Below, piece by piece: positions 23,975 through 32,935 of a stretch of 64,000 nt of DNA. The position numbers and the translations under genes are program-made. Where the stretch lies: assembly GCA_963743035.1 (NCBI GenBank), contig CAVUOB010000001.1, forward strand, positions 124,001-188,000. Reading direction: 5' to 3'. The notes below the pieces were generated by a model, which saw only the letters and a list, made by a program, of their open reading frames with translations, ran no database searches and was not told where the DNA came from. This DNA is from PALSA-911 sp963743035 (GTDB lineage Bacteria; Pseudomonadota; Alphaproteobacteria; Acetobacterales; Acetobacteraceae). Each line of letters starts with the position of its first letter. The stretch's first letter is position 1.

Positions 23975-24994
23975 ATGACCCTTCTCCACCACCGCCGATC
24001 TGTCGTGCTCAAGCGTCGCCCCAGCGGCAGTCCGCAGCCGGATGATTTCGAGATCATCGACGATCACGTCCCGACCCCGGGACCGGGCGAGGTGGTCACC
24101 CGCACGATCTATCTGTCGATCGACCCCTACCAGCGCGGGCGCGTGTCCGGACGGGCTTCCTATGCCGCGCCGGTGCAGATCGGCGAGGTCATGACCGGGG
24201 AGAGCGTGGGCGAGGTGATCGCGTCCGGTGATCCCGCGTTTCAGCCCGGCGATATCGTCGCCGGCGCGCGCGGCTGGCAGACGCACACGCTCAGCAAGGC
24301 CGGCAATCTGGTGAAGGTGGACGGCAAGGCGGCGCCGATCTCCACCTATCTGGGCGTGCTCGGCATGCCCGGCACGACCGCCTATTCGGGTATGACCGAT
24401 ATCGGCCAGCCCAAGGCGGGGGAGACGGTGGTGATCTCCGCTGCTTCCGGCGCCGTGGGCTCGGTGGCCGGGCAATTGGCCAAGCGGGCCGGGGCGCGGG
24501 TGGTGGGCATCGCCGGCGGACCGGACAAGTGCTTCTACGTCCAGGACACGCTGCTGTTCGACGCCTGCGTCGATCATCGCGCGATGGATCTGCGGGCGGA
24601 GCTGGCATCGGTCTGCCCGGACGGCATCGACGTCTATTTCGAGAATGTCGGCGGCGCGGTGCAGGCGGCGGCGTTCGACCTGCTCAATCCGTTCTCCCGC
24701 GTGGTGATGTGCGGCATGGTCTCGCAATACAACGAGGACGAGTTTCCCCCCGGGCCCAATCTCGGCTTCGTGGTCGGCAAGCGGGTGCGCATCCAGGGGA
24801 TGATCGTCAGCGACAAGCCGGAGCGGTTCGCCGAATGGCGCGCACTGGCCGCGCCCTGGGTGGCGGCTGGCAGCCTGCGCTATCGCGAGGACATCATCGA
24901 CGGGCTGGACAATGCGCCAGGCGCGCTGGCGGGCATTCTGGGCGGACAGAATTTCGGCAAGCTGCTGGTGCGCGTGGGGGCAGAGCCGTCATGA
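23975..24994 (+). CDS. NADP-dependent oxidoreductase, medium-chain reductase (CurA/PTGR type)
   Basis: A 339-aa zinc-free MDR protein related to leukotriene B4 12-hydroxydehydrogenase and curcumin reductase. It opens with a V-L-K-R-R-P-S-G motif, has YLSIDPYQRGR near 45, and the nucleotide motif SAASGAVGSVAGQLAK near 155, followed by FENVGG. It reduces the double bond of an enone or acrylate-like compound with NADPH. ATG 23975 follows CGGAGCCCCTCG. Its stop overlaps the ATG of the M20 gene (ATGA at 24991). Confidence 0.88.
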   Translation: MTLLHHRRSVVLKRRPSGSPQPDDFEIIDDHVPTPGPGEVVTRTIYLSIDPYQRGRVSGRASYAAPVQIGEVMTGESVGEVIASGDPAFQPGDIVAGARGWQTHTLSKAGNLVKVDGKAAPISTYLGVLGMPGTTAYSGMTDIGQPKAGETVVISAASGAVGSVAGQLAKRAGARVVGIAGGPDKCFYVQDTLLFDACVDHRAMDLRAELASVCPDGIDVYFENVGGAVQAAAFDLLNPFSRVVMCGMVSQYNEDEFPPGPNLGFVVGKRVRIQGMIVSDKPERFAEWRALAAPWVAAGSLRYREDIIDGLDNAPGALAGILGGQNFGKLLVRVGAEPS

Positions 24995-26161
24995 CCGAAA
25001 CGGACAGGCCAGCGGATCGACAGGCAACTGGCCGACACGCTGACGGGTTGGCGGCGGCATCTGCACGCCCATCCCGAATTGTCGCTGCATGAGAAGAACA
25101 CCGCCGCTTTCGTCTGCGCGCGTCTGGCCGAGCTCGGCATCGGCTTCACCGCCGGGGTGGGCGGGCATGGCGTGGTGGCAACGCTCAGCCGCGGGCAGTC
25201 CAATCGCTCCGTGGGGCTGCGGGCGGACATGGATGCGCTGCCGATCCTGGAGACCACGGGGCTGCCGCATGCATCCATCCATGCCGGCGTGATGCATGCC
25301 TGCGGGCATGACGGGCACACCACCTCCCTGCTTGGTGCCGCCGCGCTGCTGGCGCGCGACGACAGCTGGAGCGGCACGATCCAGCTGGTGTTCCAGCCGG
25401 CGGAGGAGGGCGGGGGCGGCGGCAAGGCGATGATCGCCGACGGGCTGTTCGAGCGGTTTCCGATGGAACGGGTCTATGCCTACCACAACTGGCCGGGGCT
25501 GGAGGCGGGCACGGTGGCGGTGCACGACGCCGTGGTGATGGCCGCCGGCGCGCGGCTGGAGTTCCGGGTGCACGGCCATGCCGGCCATGCCGCCCTGCCG
25601 CATATGACGCGCGACCCGATGCTGGCCGCGGCGCATCTGCTGGTGGCGCTGCAATCGGTGGTTTCGCGCAATGTCGATCCGCTGGATCCGGCGGTGGTTT
25701 CCATCTGCACGATGGAGGCCGGGACTGCGATCAACCAGATCCCGGCGCAGGCGGTGATGCGCGGCACCATGCGCACGCACCGCGCCCATACGCGCGATGT
25801 GATGGAGGACGGCATCCATCGGGTCGCCGCCGGCATCGCGCAGACATTCGGGATGCAGATAGAGGTCGATATCCGCCGCGGCGTGGACGTGACGCAGAAT
25901 ACCCGCGAGGACGCCGACATCGCCGCGGCGGCGGCAGCGGGCGCCGGCCTGGCGGTGCGGCGCGACCTGCCGCCGGCGATGACCGGGGAGGATTTCTGCT
26001 GGTTCCTGCAGCAGCGCCCGGGCGCGTTCGTGTGGATCGGCAACGGTCCGGCGGATGGCGGGCGGGAGCTGCACAGCCCGGATTACGACTTCAACGATGC
26101 GATCCTGCCGGCCGCGGCCAGCTACATGGCCAGCGTGGCGAAGCGGGCGCTGGGGGCGTAA
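24991..26161 (+). pseudogene. M20 family amidohydrolase, frameshifted at codon 3
   Basis: A metal-dependent amidohydrolase of the hippurate hydrolase/IAA-amino acid hydrolase type (about 389 aa restored). The body is intact: RADMDALPI, MHACGHDGHT with metal Cys/His, the PAEEGGGG segment, a dimerisation domain and the C-terminal TGEDF. The conserved N-terminal WRRHLHAHPELS lies in frame with the body but upstream of any legal start. The ATG at 24991, overlapping the previous stop, is one frame off; dropping one A from 24998-25000 joins M-T-E-R to the body. As written, only a TTG start at 25079 would work, losing that motif. A sequencing indel is more likely than decay. It would cleave an N-acyl amino acid or similar amide. 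Confidence 0.75.
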
Positions 26162-26201
26162 AACACTCGGTACATAACTGGGCACATAAAGCGCTGGGGC
26201 C

Positions 26202-26831
26202 ATGAACACGCCGTACAATCGCATCGCCGGCCAGAGCGTGGAGCGCATCGCGGCGCTGAGCGACGGCGTGTTCGCGGTGGCGATGACGCTGCTGGTGCTC
26301 GATCTGCACGCCCCCGTGGTCGAGGCGGTACGTGGTGAGGCGGAGTTGTGGCACGCGCTGCTGCATATCGCGCCGCGGCTGCCGATCTACGTGCTGAGCT
26401 TCATGACCCTGGGCATCTTCTGGGTAGGGCAGCAGACCCAGCTGAACTGCCTGGCGCGGACCAACCGGGACCTGACCTGGACACATCTGGCGTTCCTGCT
26501 GGCCGTGTCGCTGATGCCGTTCTCGACCTCGCTGATGGCGGAGTTCATCGCTTATCGGGTGGCGCTCATGGTCTACTGGGCGAACATCGCGCTATTGGGC
26601 GCCCTGTTGTTCGCGAGCTGGCGCTGCGCGGTCGGTGGCGGAATGGTGGAGCCGGATCTGGCGGGCGAAATGAGCCAGGGGGTCGAGCGGCGGATCGTCA
26701 TCGCGCAGGCGCTGTATGCGTTCGGGGCGCTGCTATGCGTGTTCAGCCCTTATTGGAGCATCGGGTTCATCGTCCTGGTGCAGTTGAACTACGTGCTGGC
26801 GCCGCGTTTGGGGGTGTTGTCGCGGATTTGA
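26202..26831 (+). CDS. TMEM175 family membrane protein (DUF1211)
   Basis: A 209-aa protein with about six membrane helices. The motif RIAALSDGVFAVAMTLLVLDL begins near residue 15; the F/L-S-D-G element is the signature of the TMEM175 family, whose members include bacterial and lysosomal potassium channels. It sits in the inner membrane. It begins 40 bases after the M20 gene. A direct role in the neighbouring metabolism is not apparent. Confidence 0.82.
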   Translation: MNTPYNRIAGQSVERIAALSDGVFAVAMTLLVLDLHAPVVEAVRGEAELWHALLHIAPRLPIYVLSFMTLGIFWVGQQTQLNCLARTNRDLTWTHLAFLLAVSLMPFSTSLMAEFIAYRVALMVYWANIALLGALLFASWRCAVGGGMVEPDLAGEMSQGVERRIVIAQALYAFGALLCVFSPYWSIGFIVLVQLNYVLAPRLGVLSRI

Positions 26832-26940
26832 ACGGCGGTTGCCGACGGGGTATCGCGTCAACATCGCTGCTGGGGCCTTCGTGCATCGTTCGCCCCGATA
26901 TGGGATAGGATCCAAACAGCGGCCCCAGCGGCGGCGGTGC

Positions 26941-27774
26941 TCAGGCGGCGATGTTGTCGAGCAGGCGCACCGTTCCCAGCCGCGCGGCGGTGATCAGGCG
27001 GGCGTTTGGCCGCAGCTGTTTCAGCGGCTGCAGGCTCGGGCCGTCGACCAGGGCGAAGTAGTCTACCACGAAACCATCCTGCGCCAGCCTGGCGCGGGCG
27101 CGGTCCAGCACGGCGGCGGCGGGCTCGCCGGCCGAGAGCGCCTGGGCGGTGGCTTTCAGCTGGGCATGCAGGGCAGGGGCGGTGGCGCGTTCCTCCGGCG
27201 TCAGGAAGCGGTTGCGCGAAGACAGGGCCAGGCCGTCCGGCTCGCGCACCGTGGGGATGGGCACGATCTCGAGCGGCAGCAGCAGGTCGGTGACCATGCG
27301 GGTGACGACCTGGACCTGCTGCCAGTCCTTTTCGCCGAAATAGGCGGCGTCCGGCCGCACCTGGCCGAACAGGCGGGCGCAGACGGTGGCGACGCCGCGG
27401 AAATGGCCGGGCCGCGCCGCGCCTTCCCAGCGTTCCGCGGGGCCGCTTACCTCGATCATCGTGGCCTCGCCCGAGGGGTACATCGTCCCGACATCCGGCA
27501 GCCAGGCCAGATGGCAACCGGAGGCCTGCAGCGCGGCGAGGTCGCCGGGCTCGTCGCGGGGATAGCGCGACAGATCCTCGCTGGGGCCGAACTGGGTCGG
27601 GTTGACGAAGATCGACGTCACCACGCCGGCGCCGCTGGCCGCGGCGGCGCGCACCAGGGCCTGGTGGCCGGCGTGCAGCGCTCCCATGGTCGGGACCAGG
27701 GCGATGCGGCCATGGCGTTGGCGGAGCGCGGCGACGGCGGTGCGGAGGTCGGGCAGGGTACGGGCTGTTTGCAT
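26941..27774 (-). CDS. panC: Pantothenate synthetase
   Basis: A 277-aa enzyme that condenses pantoate and beta-alanine with ATP, the last step of vitamin B5 synthesis. It has the nucleotidyl-transferase motif VPTMGALHAGH near 30, the SIFVNPTQFGPSEDL segment, YFGEKDWQQ, and the LSSRNRFL loop, all family-specific. I chose ATG 27774 because the in-frame sequence upstream is not PanC-like; no clear ribosome binding site precedes it. It is divergent from the SDR gene at 27868. No panB or panD is nearby. Confidence 0.95.
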   Translation of the reverse strand: MQTARTLPDLRTAVAALRQRHGRIALVPTMGALHAGHQALVRAAAASGAGVVTSIFVNPTQFGPSEDLSRYPRDEPGDLAALQASGCHLAWLPDVGTMYPSGEATMIEVSGPAERWEGAARPGHFRGVATVCARLFGQVRPDAAYFGEKDWQQVQVVTRMVTDLLLPLEIVPIPTVREPDGLALSSRNRFLTPEERATAPALHAQLKATAQALSAGEPAAAVLDRARARLAQDGFVVDYFALVDGPSLQPLKQLRPNARLITAARLGTVRLLDNIAA

Positions 27775-27867
27775 GCGGGGAGGTTGGATCGGGCGGCGGA
27801 CGCGGGCAAGATCCCGCCAGGGTAAGGCTGCTTCCCGAAAGCCGGGGGGCAAGAGCAGGGGGGCGGC

Positions 27868-28614
27868 ATGAAGCTGCAGGGACAGACGGCGCTGGTGACC
27901 GGCGGTTCGCGCGGGATCGGGCGGGCAACGGCGCTGGCCTTCGCCGCCGAGGGGGCGGACATCGCCTTCACCCATTTCAACGACGACGCGGCGGCGGACC
28001 AGACCGCCGCCGATATCGCCGCACTTGGGCGGCGCGCCACCCATGCCTCGGTCGACGCCGCCGACGTCGCCGCCACGCGCGCGCATGTGGCGGCCATCGC
28101 CGAACAATTCGCGCCGATCGACATCCTGTTCAACAATGCCGGGATCAATTTCCGCCGCCCGTTCGAGGATTTCACCGAGGCGGAATACGACCGGATCATG
28201 GACGTGCACGTGAAAGGCATGTTCTTCACCGCCCAGGCGGTTTATCCGGCGATGGTGGCGCGCGGACATGGCTGCATCATCAATGTCGCCTCGCAGATGG
28301 GGCTGAAGGGCGGGCCGAACGCCGTGCCCTATTGCGCCGCCAAGGCGGCGATCATCGGCATGACACGGGCTCTGGCGTGGGAAGCGACGGCGAAGGGCGT
28401 GCGGGTGAACGCCATCGCGCCGGGACCGATCGACACCGATCTGGTGCGCCAGAACAGCGAGGCCTGGCAGGCCGAGTTCAAGGCCCGGCTGCCGATTGGC
28501 CGCTTCGGCCGGGTGGAGGAAATCGCCGTCACGGCGCTGCTGCTGGCCGGGCCGGATGGCGGCTTCTATGTCGGCGCGCTGCTGTCGCCGAACGGCGGCG
28601 ACATCATGTACTGA
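27868..28614 (+). CDS. SDR family oxidoreductase
   Basis: A 248-aa classical short-chain dehydrogenase. The NAD(P) loop is TGGSRGIG at 11-18, followed by NNAG, NVASQ with the catalytic Ser, and YCAAK with catalytic Tyr and Lys. The C-terminal N-A-I-A-P-G-P-I-D-T-D is typical of glucose 1-dehydrogenase/FabG-like proteins. GCAGGGGGGCGGC precedes the ATG. Its stop faces the anti-sigma gene's stop 9 bases away. The substrate is unknown. Confidence 0.9.
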   Translation: MKLQGQTALVTGGSRGIGRATALAFAAEGADIAFTHFNDDAAADQTAADIAALGRRATHASVDAADVAATRAHVAAIAEQFAPIDILFNNAGINFRRPFEDFTEAEYDRIMDVHVKGMFFTAQAVYPAMVARGHGCIINVASQMGLKGGPNAVPYCAAKAAIIGMTRALAWEATAKGVRVNAIAPGPIDTDLVRQNSEAWQAEFKARLPIGRFGRVEEIAVTALLLAGPDGGFYVGALLSPNGGDIMY

Positions 28615-28623
28615 TCCTGAGCC

Positions 28624-29385
28624 TTAACCGCCGCGCGCGACCATCGCGGCGAAGGCGGCCAGCTCGGCCGGAGCGACGTCCGATACCGCGACCAGGTCCA
28701 TGCCGCCCTGCCGCCAGAAGATGGTGTGGAAACCCTGCCGTGTCTCGCTGCGGGGCGGCGCGTCCGGCGCGTTGCCGGCGTTCCAGGCATAGAGGTCGAT
28801 GATGTGCTCGCGGCGCTTGTAGACCACGACCGCGGCCTTGTGCCCGTCGATCCGGTCCAGCCGCCCGCCGATCAGCGGGAAGCCTTCCGCGGCGAAGTCG
28901 GCTACCGGCGGCGACACGTCCAGCCGCGCGGAGATCCACGGCTTCACCACGTGCTGGTCGCTGGTGGGAATGTCGATCAGATGCCCGGCGGTGATCGAGG
29001 CGGTGTGTGCTGCGATCGCCGAACGGCCGATGGTTTCCTCCGCGCGTTCCGACAGGCCGGCCTGGACCAGCAGGGTCAGCGCCACCCCGGCCAGCGCGCC
29101 GCCGATCCCGAAGCCGGCGGCCGGCAGCCGCCAGCGCCGGGTGAGCCGGGGCGCCGGCGGAGCTTCTCGCGGCAGGGAGGCGCCGATCCGCGCCGCCAGC
29201 GCCGGGGAGGCACGGTGATAGGGCAGGGTGGTGCGGATCGCGTTGCGCAGCGCGCCGATCTCCTCCAACCGCCAGGCGCAGGATTGGCAGCGCGCCAGAT
29301 GGTGGCGCAGGCGCCAGGCCGACAGCCGCCCCAGTTCCCCGTCGGCCAGGCGGTGCAGCATCGGGGCGGCGCGTCTACAATCCAT
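28624..29385 (-). CDS. Anti-sigma factor with zinc-binding (ZAS) N-terminus and one membrane helix
   Basis: A 253-aa membrane protein. The zinc-binding anti-sigma motif is H29-x3-C33-x2-C36 (HLARCQSC) in the cytoplasmic part. One membrane helix covers about residues 90-112 (GIGGALAGVALTLLVQ). The periplasmic part, about 115-253, would sense a signal. It should sequester the ECF sigma factor encoded just before it; its start overlaps the end of the sigma gene by 11 bases, a sign of translational coupling. No activating protease is encoded nearby. Confidence 0.9.
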   Translation of the reverse strand: MDCRRAAPMLHRLADGELGRLSAWRLRHHLARCQSCAWRLEEIGALRNAIRTTLPYHRASPALAARIGASLPREAPPAPRLTRRWRLPAAGFGIGGALAGVALTLLVQAGLSERAEETIGRSAIAAHTASITAGHLIDIPTSDQHVVKPWISARLDVSPPVADFAAEGFPLIGGRLDRIDGHKAAVVVYKRREHIIDLYAWNAGNAPDAPPRSETRQGFHTIFWRQGGMDLVAVSDVAPAELAAFAAMVARGG

Positions 29386-29938
29386 CGGGTTTGTCCTGAA
29401 CGGGGCCGTGGCCAGCCTCTCGCCATAGCTTTCGCAGCGCGGCGCGGGCGCGGGCCAGGCGGGACATCACGGTGCCGATCGGCGTGCCGGTGATCGCGGC
29501 GATGTCGCGATAGGCGAAATCCTCCACCTCCCGCAGCAGCAGCACCTCGCGGTATTCGCCGGGCAGCCGGGTCATCAGCTGCGTCAGCACGGAGCTGTCG
29601 ATGCGGTCCAGCAGCAGTACCTCCGGATCGCGCGGGGCATCGGCCCAGGCGGTGGCCTCCTCGGCGCCGGCGGGTTCCTCGGCGAAGAACACCAGTCGCG
29701 GGGAGCGGTTGTCCTTCATCCAGGTCAGAAAGCAGGTACGCACGATCGTCAACAGCCAGACGCGCATGTCGCCGCCGCGGTAGCTGTCGAAATACCGCCA
29801 TCCCCGGAGATAGGCCTCCTGCACGATGTCCTCCGCATCCGTCGTGTTGCCCGCCAGCCAGCGTGCCAGGTTGAACGCGGCATCCAGATGCGGCAGCGCG
29901 AGCAGTTCGAATTGTCTGCGTTGCGGGTCGTGGGCCAC
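29375..29938 (-). CDS. ECF RNA polymerase sigma factor
   Basis: A 187-aa extracytoplasmic-function sigma factor. Region 2 runs from about 20 to 70 (LAGNTTDAEDIVQEAYLRG) and region 4 from about 120 to 175 (LPGEYREVLLLREVED and IGTVMSRLARARAAL). The start is GTG 29938 with AGGGAA 8-9 bases upstream; an ATG at 29943 is out of frame. It should direct its own operon and the divergent metallophosphoesterase/cupredoxin genes through the matching GGGAATA/CGGTCT promoters found on both strands of the gap. Confidence 0.92.
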   Translation of the reverse strand: MAHDPQRRQFELLALPHLDAAFNLARWLAGNTTDAEDIVQEAYLRGWRYFDSYRGGDMRVWLLTIVRTCFLTWMKDNRSPRLVFFAEEPAGAEEATAWADAPRDPEVLLLDRIDSSVLTQLMTRLPGEYREVLLLREVEDFAYRDIAAITGTPIGTVMSRLARARAALRKLWREAGHGPVQDKPDGL

Positions 29939-29971
29939 GCCATGTTCCCTGCGATTGCACTCATTCCTACC

Positions 29972-29999
29972 AGACCGGTGGGGGCGTGGGTTTATTCCC
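29972..29999 (-). promoter_or_regulatory. ECF-type promoter of the sigma/anti-sigma operon
   Basis: On the minus strand the -35 GGGAATA (29999-29993) and the -10 CGGTCT (29977-29972) are 15 bases apart. The same two elements with the same spacing occur on the plus strand at 30023-30050. GGAA/GTCT elements are typical of ECF sigma factors. Transcription should start near 29965, a few tens of bases before GTG 29938. Confidence 0.75.
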
Positions 30000-30022
30000 G
30001 CGCCGGGATTTCTTTTTTGCCC

Positions 30023-30050
30023 GGGAATAGATCGCCGATGGCTGCGGTCT
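30023..30050 (+). promoter_or_regulatory. ECF-type promoter of the metallophosphoesterase/cupredoxin operon
   Basis: GGGAATA (30023-30029) and CGGTCT (30045-30050), 15 bases apart, match the minus-strand promoter in both boxes and spacing. The start of transcription should be near 30057, about 40 bases before the gene start. Confidence 0.78.
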
Positions 30051-30099
30051 TTGCTGCAGTCGGGTCCGGCTGGCGGGCCCGCTGCATATGGAGAGTGCG

Positions 30100-31041
30100 A
30101 TGAGAACCGGCAGTGACGGGACGATCGACATCGACGGCGTCAATCGCCGCGGCTTCCTGAAATGCATGAGCTGGGCCGGCACCGCGATGATCTGGACGGT
30201 GGCGGGCGGCATTCCGCGCTCCGGCCTGGTCGGGTCGGCGCAGGCGGCGACCAAAGGCCTGACCTTCGCGCAGATCAGCGACAGCCATCTCGGCTTCAAC
30301 AAGCCGGCCAATCCGGACGTGACCGGCACGCTGAAGGCCGCGCTCGACCGGGTGACGGCCAGCGCGGAAAAACCCGCCTTCATGATCCACACCGGCGACA
30401 TCACCCATCTGTCGAAGCCGGACGAATTCGACACCGGCGCCCAGCTGATCGGCGCGACCGGGCTGACCACGCATTTCGTGCCCGGCGAGCACGACATCCT
30501 GGAGGATGACGGCAAGTCCTACCTGAACCGCTTCGGCAAGGGTACCAGGGGGCAGGGCTGGTACAGCTTCGATGAACAGGGCGTGCATTTCATCGGGCTG
30601 GTGAACGTGGTGGATTTGAAGGGCGGCGGCATGGGCAATCTCGGCCATGAGCAGCTCGAATGGCTGGAGAAGGACCTGGCCCGGAAATCGTCCAGCACAC
30701 CGATCGTGGTGTTCGCGCATATCCCGCTCTGGATCGTCTATGCCGAGTGGGGCTGGGGTACGGATGACGGGGCGCAGGCGCTGACCTATCTGAAGCGCTT
30801 CGGCTCGGTCACGGTGCTGAACGGGCATATCCATCAGGTCATGCAGAAGGTCGAGGGCCACGTCGCCTTCCACACCGCGCGTTCCACCGCCTTCCCGCAG
30901 CCGGCGCCCGGCACCGCGCCGAGCCCAGGGCCGAAGGCCGTGCCGGCGGGAGAACTGCGCGGCCTGCTGGGTACCGCCAGCGTCCGCCTGGTGCAGGCCG
31001 ACGCGCCGCTCGCCATCGTCGATACGCCACTCGCCGGCTGA
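30100..31041 (+). CDS. Tat-exported metallophosphoesterase
   Basis: A 313-aa calcineurin-like phosphoesterase with a Tat signal (NRRGFLKCMSW near residue 15, then a hydrophobic stretch and cleavage near A-Q-A-A). The metal motifs are in order: SDSHLG, HTGDITH, GEHD (GNHD in most members), FAHIPLW and NGHIHQV. The GEHD variant replaces the usual Asn by Glu but is known in CpdA-like relatives. I chose ATG 30100, after GGAGAG; ATG 30088 has no ribosome site. It would hydrolyse phosphoesters in the periplasm. It is under a likely ECF promoter and followed by a cupredoxin after 10 bases. Confidence 0.88.
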   Translation: MRTGSDGTIDIDGVNRRGFLKCMSWAGTAMIWTVAGGIPRSGLVGSAQAATKGLTFAQISDSHLGFNKPANPDVTGTLKAALDRVTASAEKPAFMIHTGDITHLSKPDEFDTGAQLIGATGLTTHFVPGEHDILEDDGKSYLNRFGKGTRGQGWYSFDEQGVHFIGLVNVVDLKGGGMGNLGHEQLEWLEKDLARKSSSTPIVVFAHIPLWIVYAEWGWGTDDGAQALTYLKRFGSVTVLNGHIHQVMQKVEGHVAFHTARSTAFPQPAPGTAPSPGPKAVPAGELRGLLGTASVRLVQADAPLAIVDTPLAG

Positions 31042-31051
31042 GGGAGACACC

Positions 31052-31423
31052 ATGACCGATATTGTGCAACCGGGCGCGATGGCCCGGCGGGTGTTGCTGC
31101 GCGCGGTCGCCGCCGGAGCGGGGGCGGCCGTCAGCGCGGCGGGCGGCTGGAGACCGGCCTGTGCGGAGGATCCGAAGATGGCGGTGAACATCGACAATTT
31201 CGCCTTCACCCCGCCCTCCGTCATGGTCAAACCGGGGACGATTGTGACCTGGACCAACCGGGACGACATTCCTCACGTCGTGTTGATGCAGTCGCTGAAA
31301 TTGCGGTCCAAAGTCATGGATACCAACGACAGCTTCAGTTATCGTTTCGAAAAGCCCGGCAGTTTCGATTACTTCTGTGCGCTGCATCCGCATATGAAGG
31401 GCCAGGTGATCGTCTCAGGCTAG
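31052..31423 (+). CDS. Cupredoxin domain protein (plastocyanin-like), exported
   Basis: A 123-aa blue-copper-like protein with a Tat-like signal (A-R-R-V-L-L-R and a hydrophobic run to about 38). The mature domain has the type I copper ligands: His in IPHVV and Cys-His-Met in FCALHPHM near the end. It should carry one electron or bind copper in the periplasm. It is co-transcribed with the metallophosphoesterase and is in the predicted regulon of the ECF sigma. Pairing of these two proteins with an ECF sigma suggests an envelope stress or metal response. Confidence 0.88.
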   Translation: MTDIVQPGAMARRVLLRAVAAGAGAAVSAAGGWRPACAEDPKMAVNIDNFAFTPPSVMVKPGTIVTWTNRDDIPHVVLMQSLKLRSKVMDTNDSFSYRFEKPGSFDYFCALHPHMKGQVIVSG

Positions 31424-31450
31424 GCCGAGGTGGGCCGCTGGTGCCATCCG

Positions 31451-31490
31451 ATGCGGCCCGTCTCGTCTTTATGCGGCTCGTCTCGCCTTT
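31451..31490. repeat. Tandem direct repeat, 2 x 20 bases
   Basis: Two head-to-tail 20-base units, ATGCGGCCCGTCTCGTCTTT and ATGCGGCTCGTCTCGCCTTT, differ at two places. They lie in the 265-base gap between the cupredoxin and acyltransferase genes, where no gene is seen. They may be a decayed duplication or a regulator site. Confidence 0.6.
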
Positions 31491-31688
31491 ATGTCCAGGC
31501 TGGCCAGTCGACGCATAAGAGATCGGGGCATCAAGTATCGACAGAAGTATAGATGCAATTGTGACGGCATATGGATGTGTTGACGACGGAGGCAGGAACG
31601 TCCGACGATGCCGCCGGCCGATGCGGGTGCTTGCCCGGCACCATGAGGGTTCTGTTCACTTAACGGCGATAATTCGGCTTATGAGTCT

Positions 31689-32780
31689 ATGAAAAAAGAA
31701 ATCCGCGCCCTGACCGGGATGCGCGGTATCGCCGCGCTTGCGGTGGTGCTGCAGCACTACTCCGCCAGCGCGCAGGCGTTTTCGCCCGACAACGTGCCGT
31801 CGCTGGCGCCGCATGGCTATATGGCCGTCGACTTCTTCTTCGTGCTCAGCGGCTTCATCATGGCGTACACCTATGGTGATGCGTTCCACGCGCAAGGCTG
31901 GCGGGCGTATCCGGATTTCCTCGGCCGCCGGGTGGCGCGGATCTGGCCGCTGCAGGCTGCGGTCGTGCTGGTCCTGGTCGCGATCGGGCTGATCACATGG
32001 GGCCAGGGCGGTCATCCCAGGATGCTGGCCAGCCGGACCTTCGGCATGGATGTCGCTTCCAACGTGCTGATGCTGCAGGGCTTCGGCATCGGGGAGAACC
32101 TGAACGGGCCGTCCGGCACCGTCAGCCAGGAACTGGGCGCCTATGCGCTGTTCCCGGTTCTCCTGGCCATCGTCTTCCATCGGCGGCGCTGGGTCGCCAT
32201 CGCCGGACTGGTGCTGGCGGCGGCGCTGGTATGCTGGGAGGCGTGGCAGGAGCCGAGGCTGGGGCTCGCATCGCGCGATGTCGGGAACATGGTGCTTCGC
32301 TGCCTGACCGAGTTCACGCTGGGCGTCGGGTCGTACCGGCTCTACCGGGCGGCAGGCCTGGTGTGGCTGGGCGCGGACTGGTTCGTGGCAGGGCTGGCGG
32401 CGCTGTGCGTGGCCTCGCTGTTGCTGCGGGTGGACCTGCCGGCGGCGTTGATGTTCCCGTTCCTGGTGGCCGCGTTCGCGCGCAACGAGGGCAGGCTGGC
32501 GGCCTTCATGGCGTCCCGCTGGCCGTATTTTCTGGGCGTCGTGTCTTACTCGATCTATCTGGTGCACAGCCCGCTCCGTTTCGCCGAGTTCGCCTTTCTG
32601 CGCTCTTTGCATCCGGGGTCGATGAATGTCCCGACGGCGCTGGCGGTCGCGGCATTGGGCTCCCTGACCACGATCCCCCTGGCCTGGGTGGCGTATCGCT
32701 GGATCGAGCGGCCGGGCCGCGACGTGTTCCGGCGCATCCTGCGCCCGTCCCGTGCAGGCAAGGTTGTGGCGCAGGTCTGA
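31689..32780 (+). CDS. Acyltransferase family 3 membrane protein (OafA/YrhL type)
   Basis: A 363-aa integral membrane acyltransferase with about ten helices. It begins with the family signature K-E-I-R-A-L-T-G-M-R-G-I-A-A and L-Q-H-Y near residue 21, where the His is the catalytic residue, and continues with DFFFVLSGFIM. It O-acylates extracellular or membrane sugars. The ATG has no strong ribosome binding site. It stands alone on the plus strand, some distance from the Wzm/Wzt-type exporter, but could modify the same surface glycan. Confidence 0.88.
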   Translation: MKKEIRALTGMRGIAALAVVLQHYSASAQAFSPDNVPSLAPHGYMAVDFFFVLSGFIMAYTYGDAFHAQGWRAYPDFLGRRVARIWPLQAAVVLVLVAIGLITWGQGGHPRMLASRTFGMDVASNVLMLQGFGIGENLNGPSGTVSQELGAYALFPVLLAIVFHRRRWVAIAGLVLAAALVCWEAWQEPRLGLASRDVGNMVLRCLTEFTLGVGSYRLYRAAGLVWLGADWFVAGLAALCVASLLLRVDLPAALMFPFLVAAFARNEGRLAAFMASRWPYFLGVVSYSIYLVHSPLRFAEFAFLRSLHPGSMNVPTALAVAALGSLTTIPLAWVAYRWIERPGRDVFRRILRPSRAGKVVAQV

Positions 32781-32935
32781 CCTGCCGCTCCTCCGGCGGG
32801 TTTCGGATGGGTATACAGAAAACATCGCGATCCGAACGCCACGTTTCTGTCGCGTCGCCGGAATAGAGTGGCCCCCGCGCGCCGAGATGGTGTTTTATAC
32901 GTGCTGTCGGCAAGAAATACCGACTAGGATCGCGC

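Noticed and set aside
31424..31688. Possible small RNA or gene in the gap before the acyltransferase
   Set aside because: Only the tandem 20-base repeat is seen; no hairpin with T tract or coding frame.
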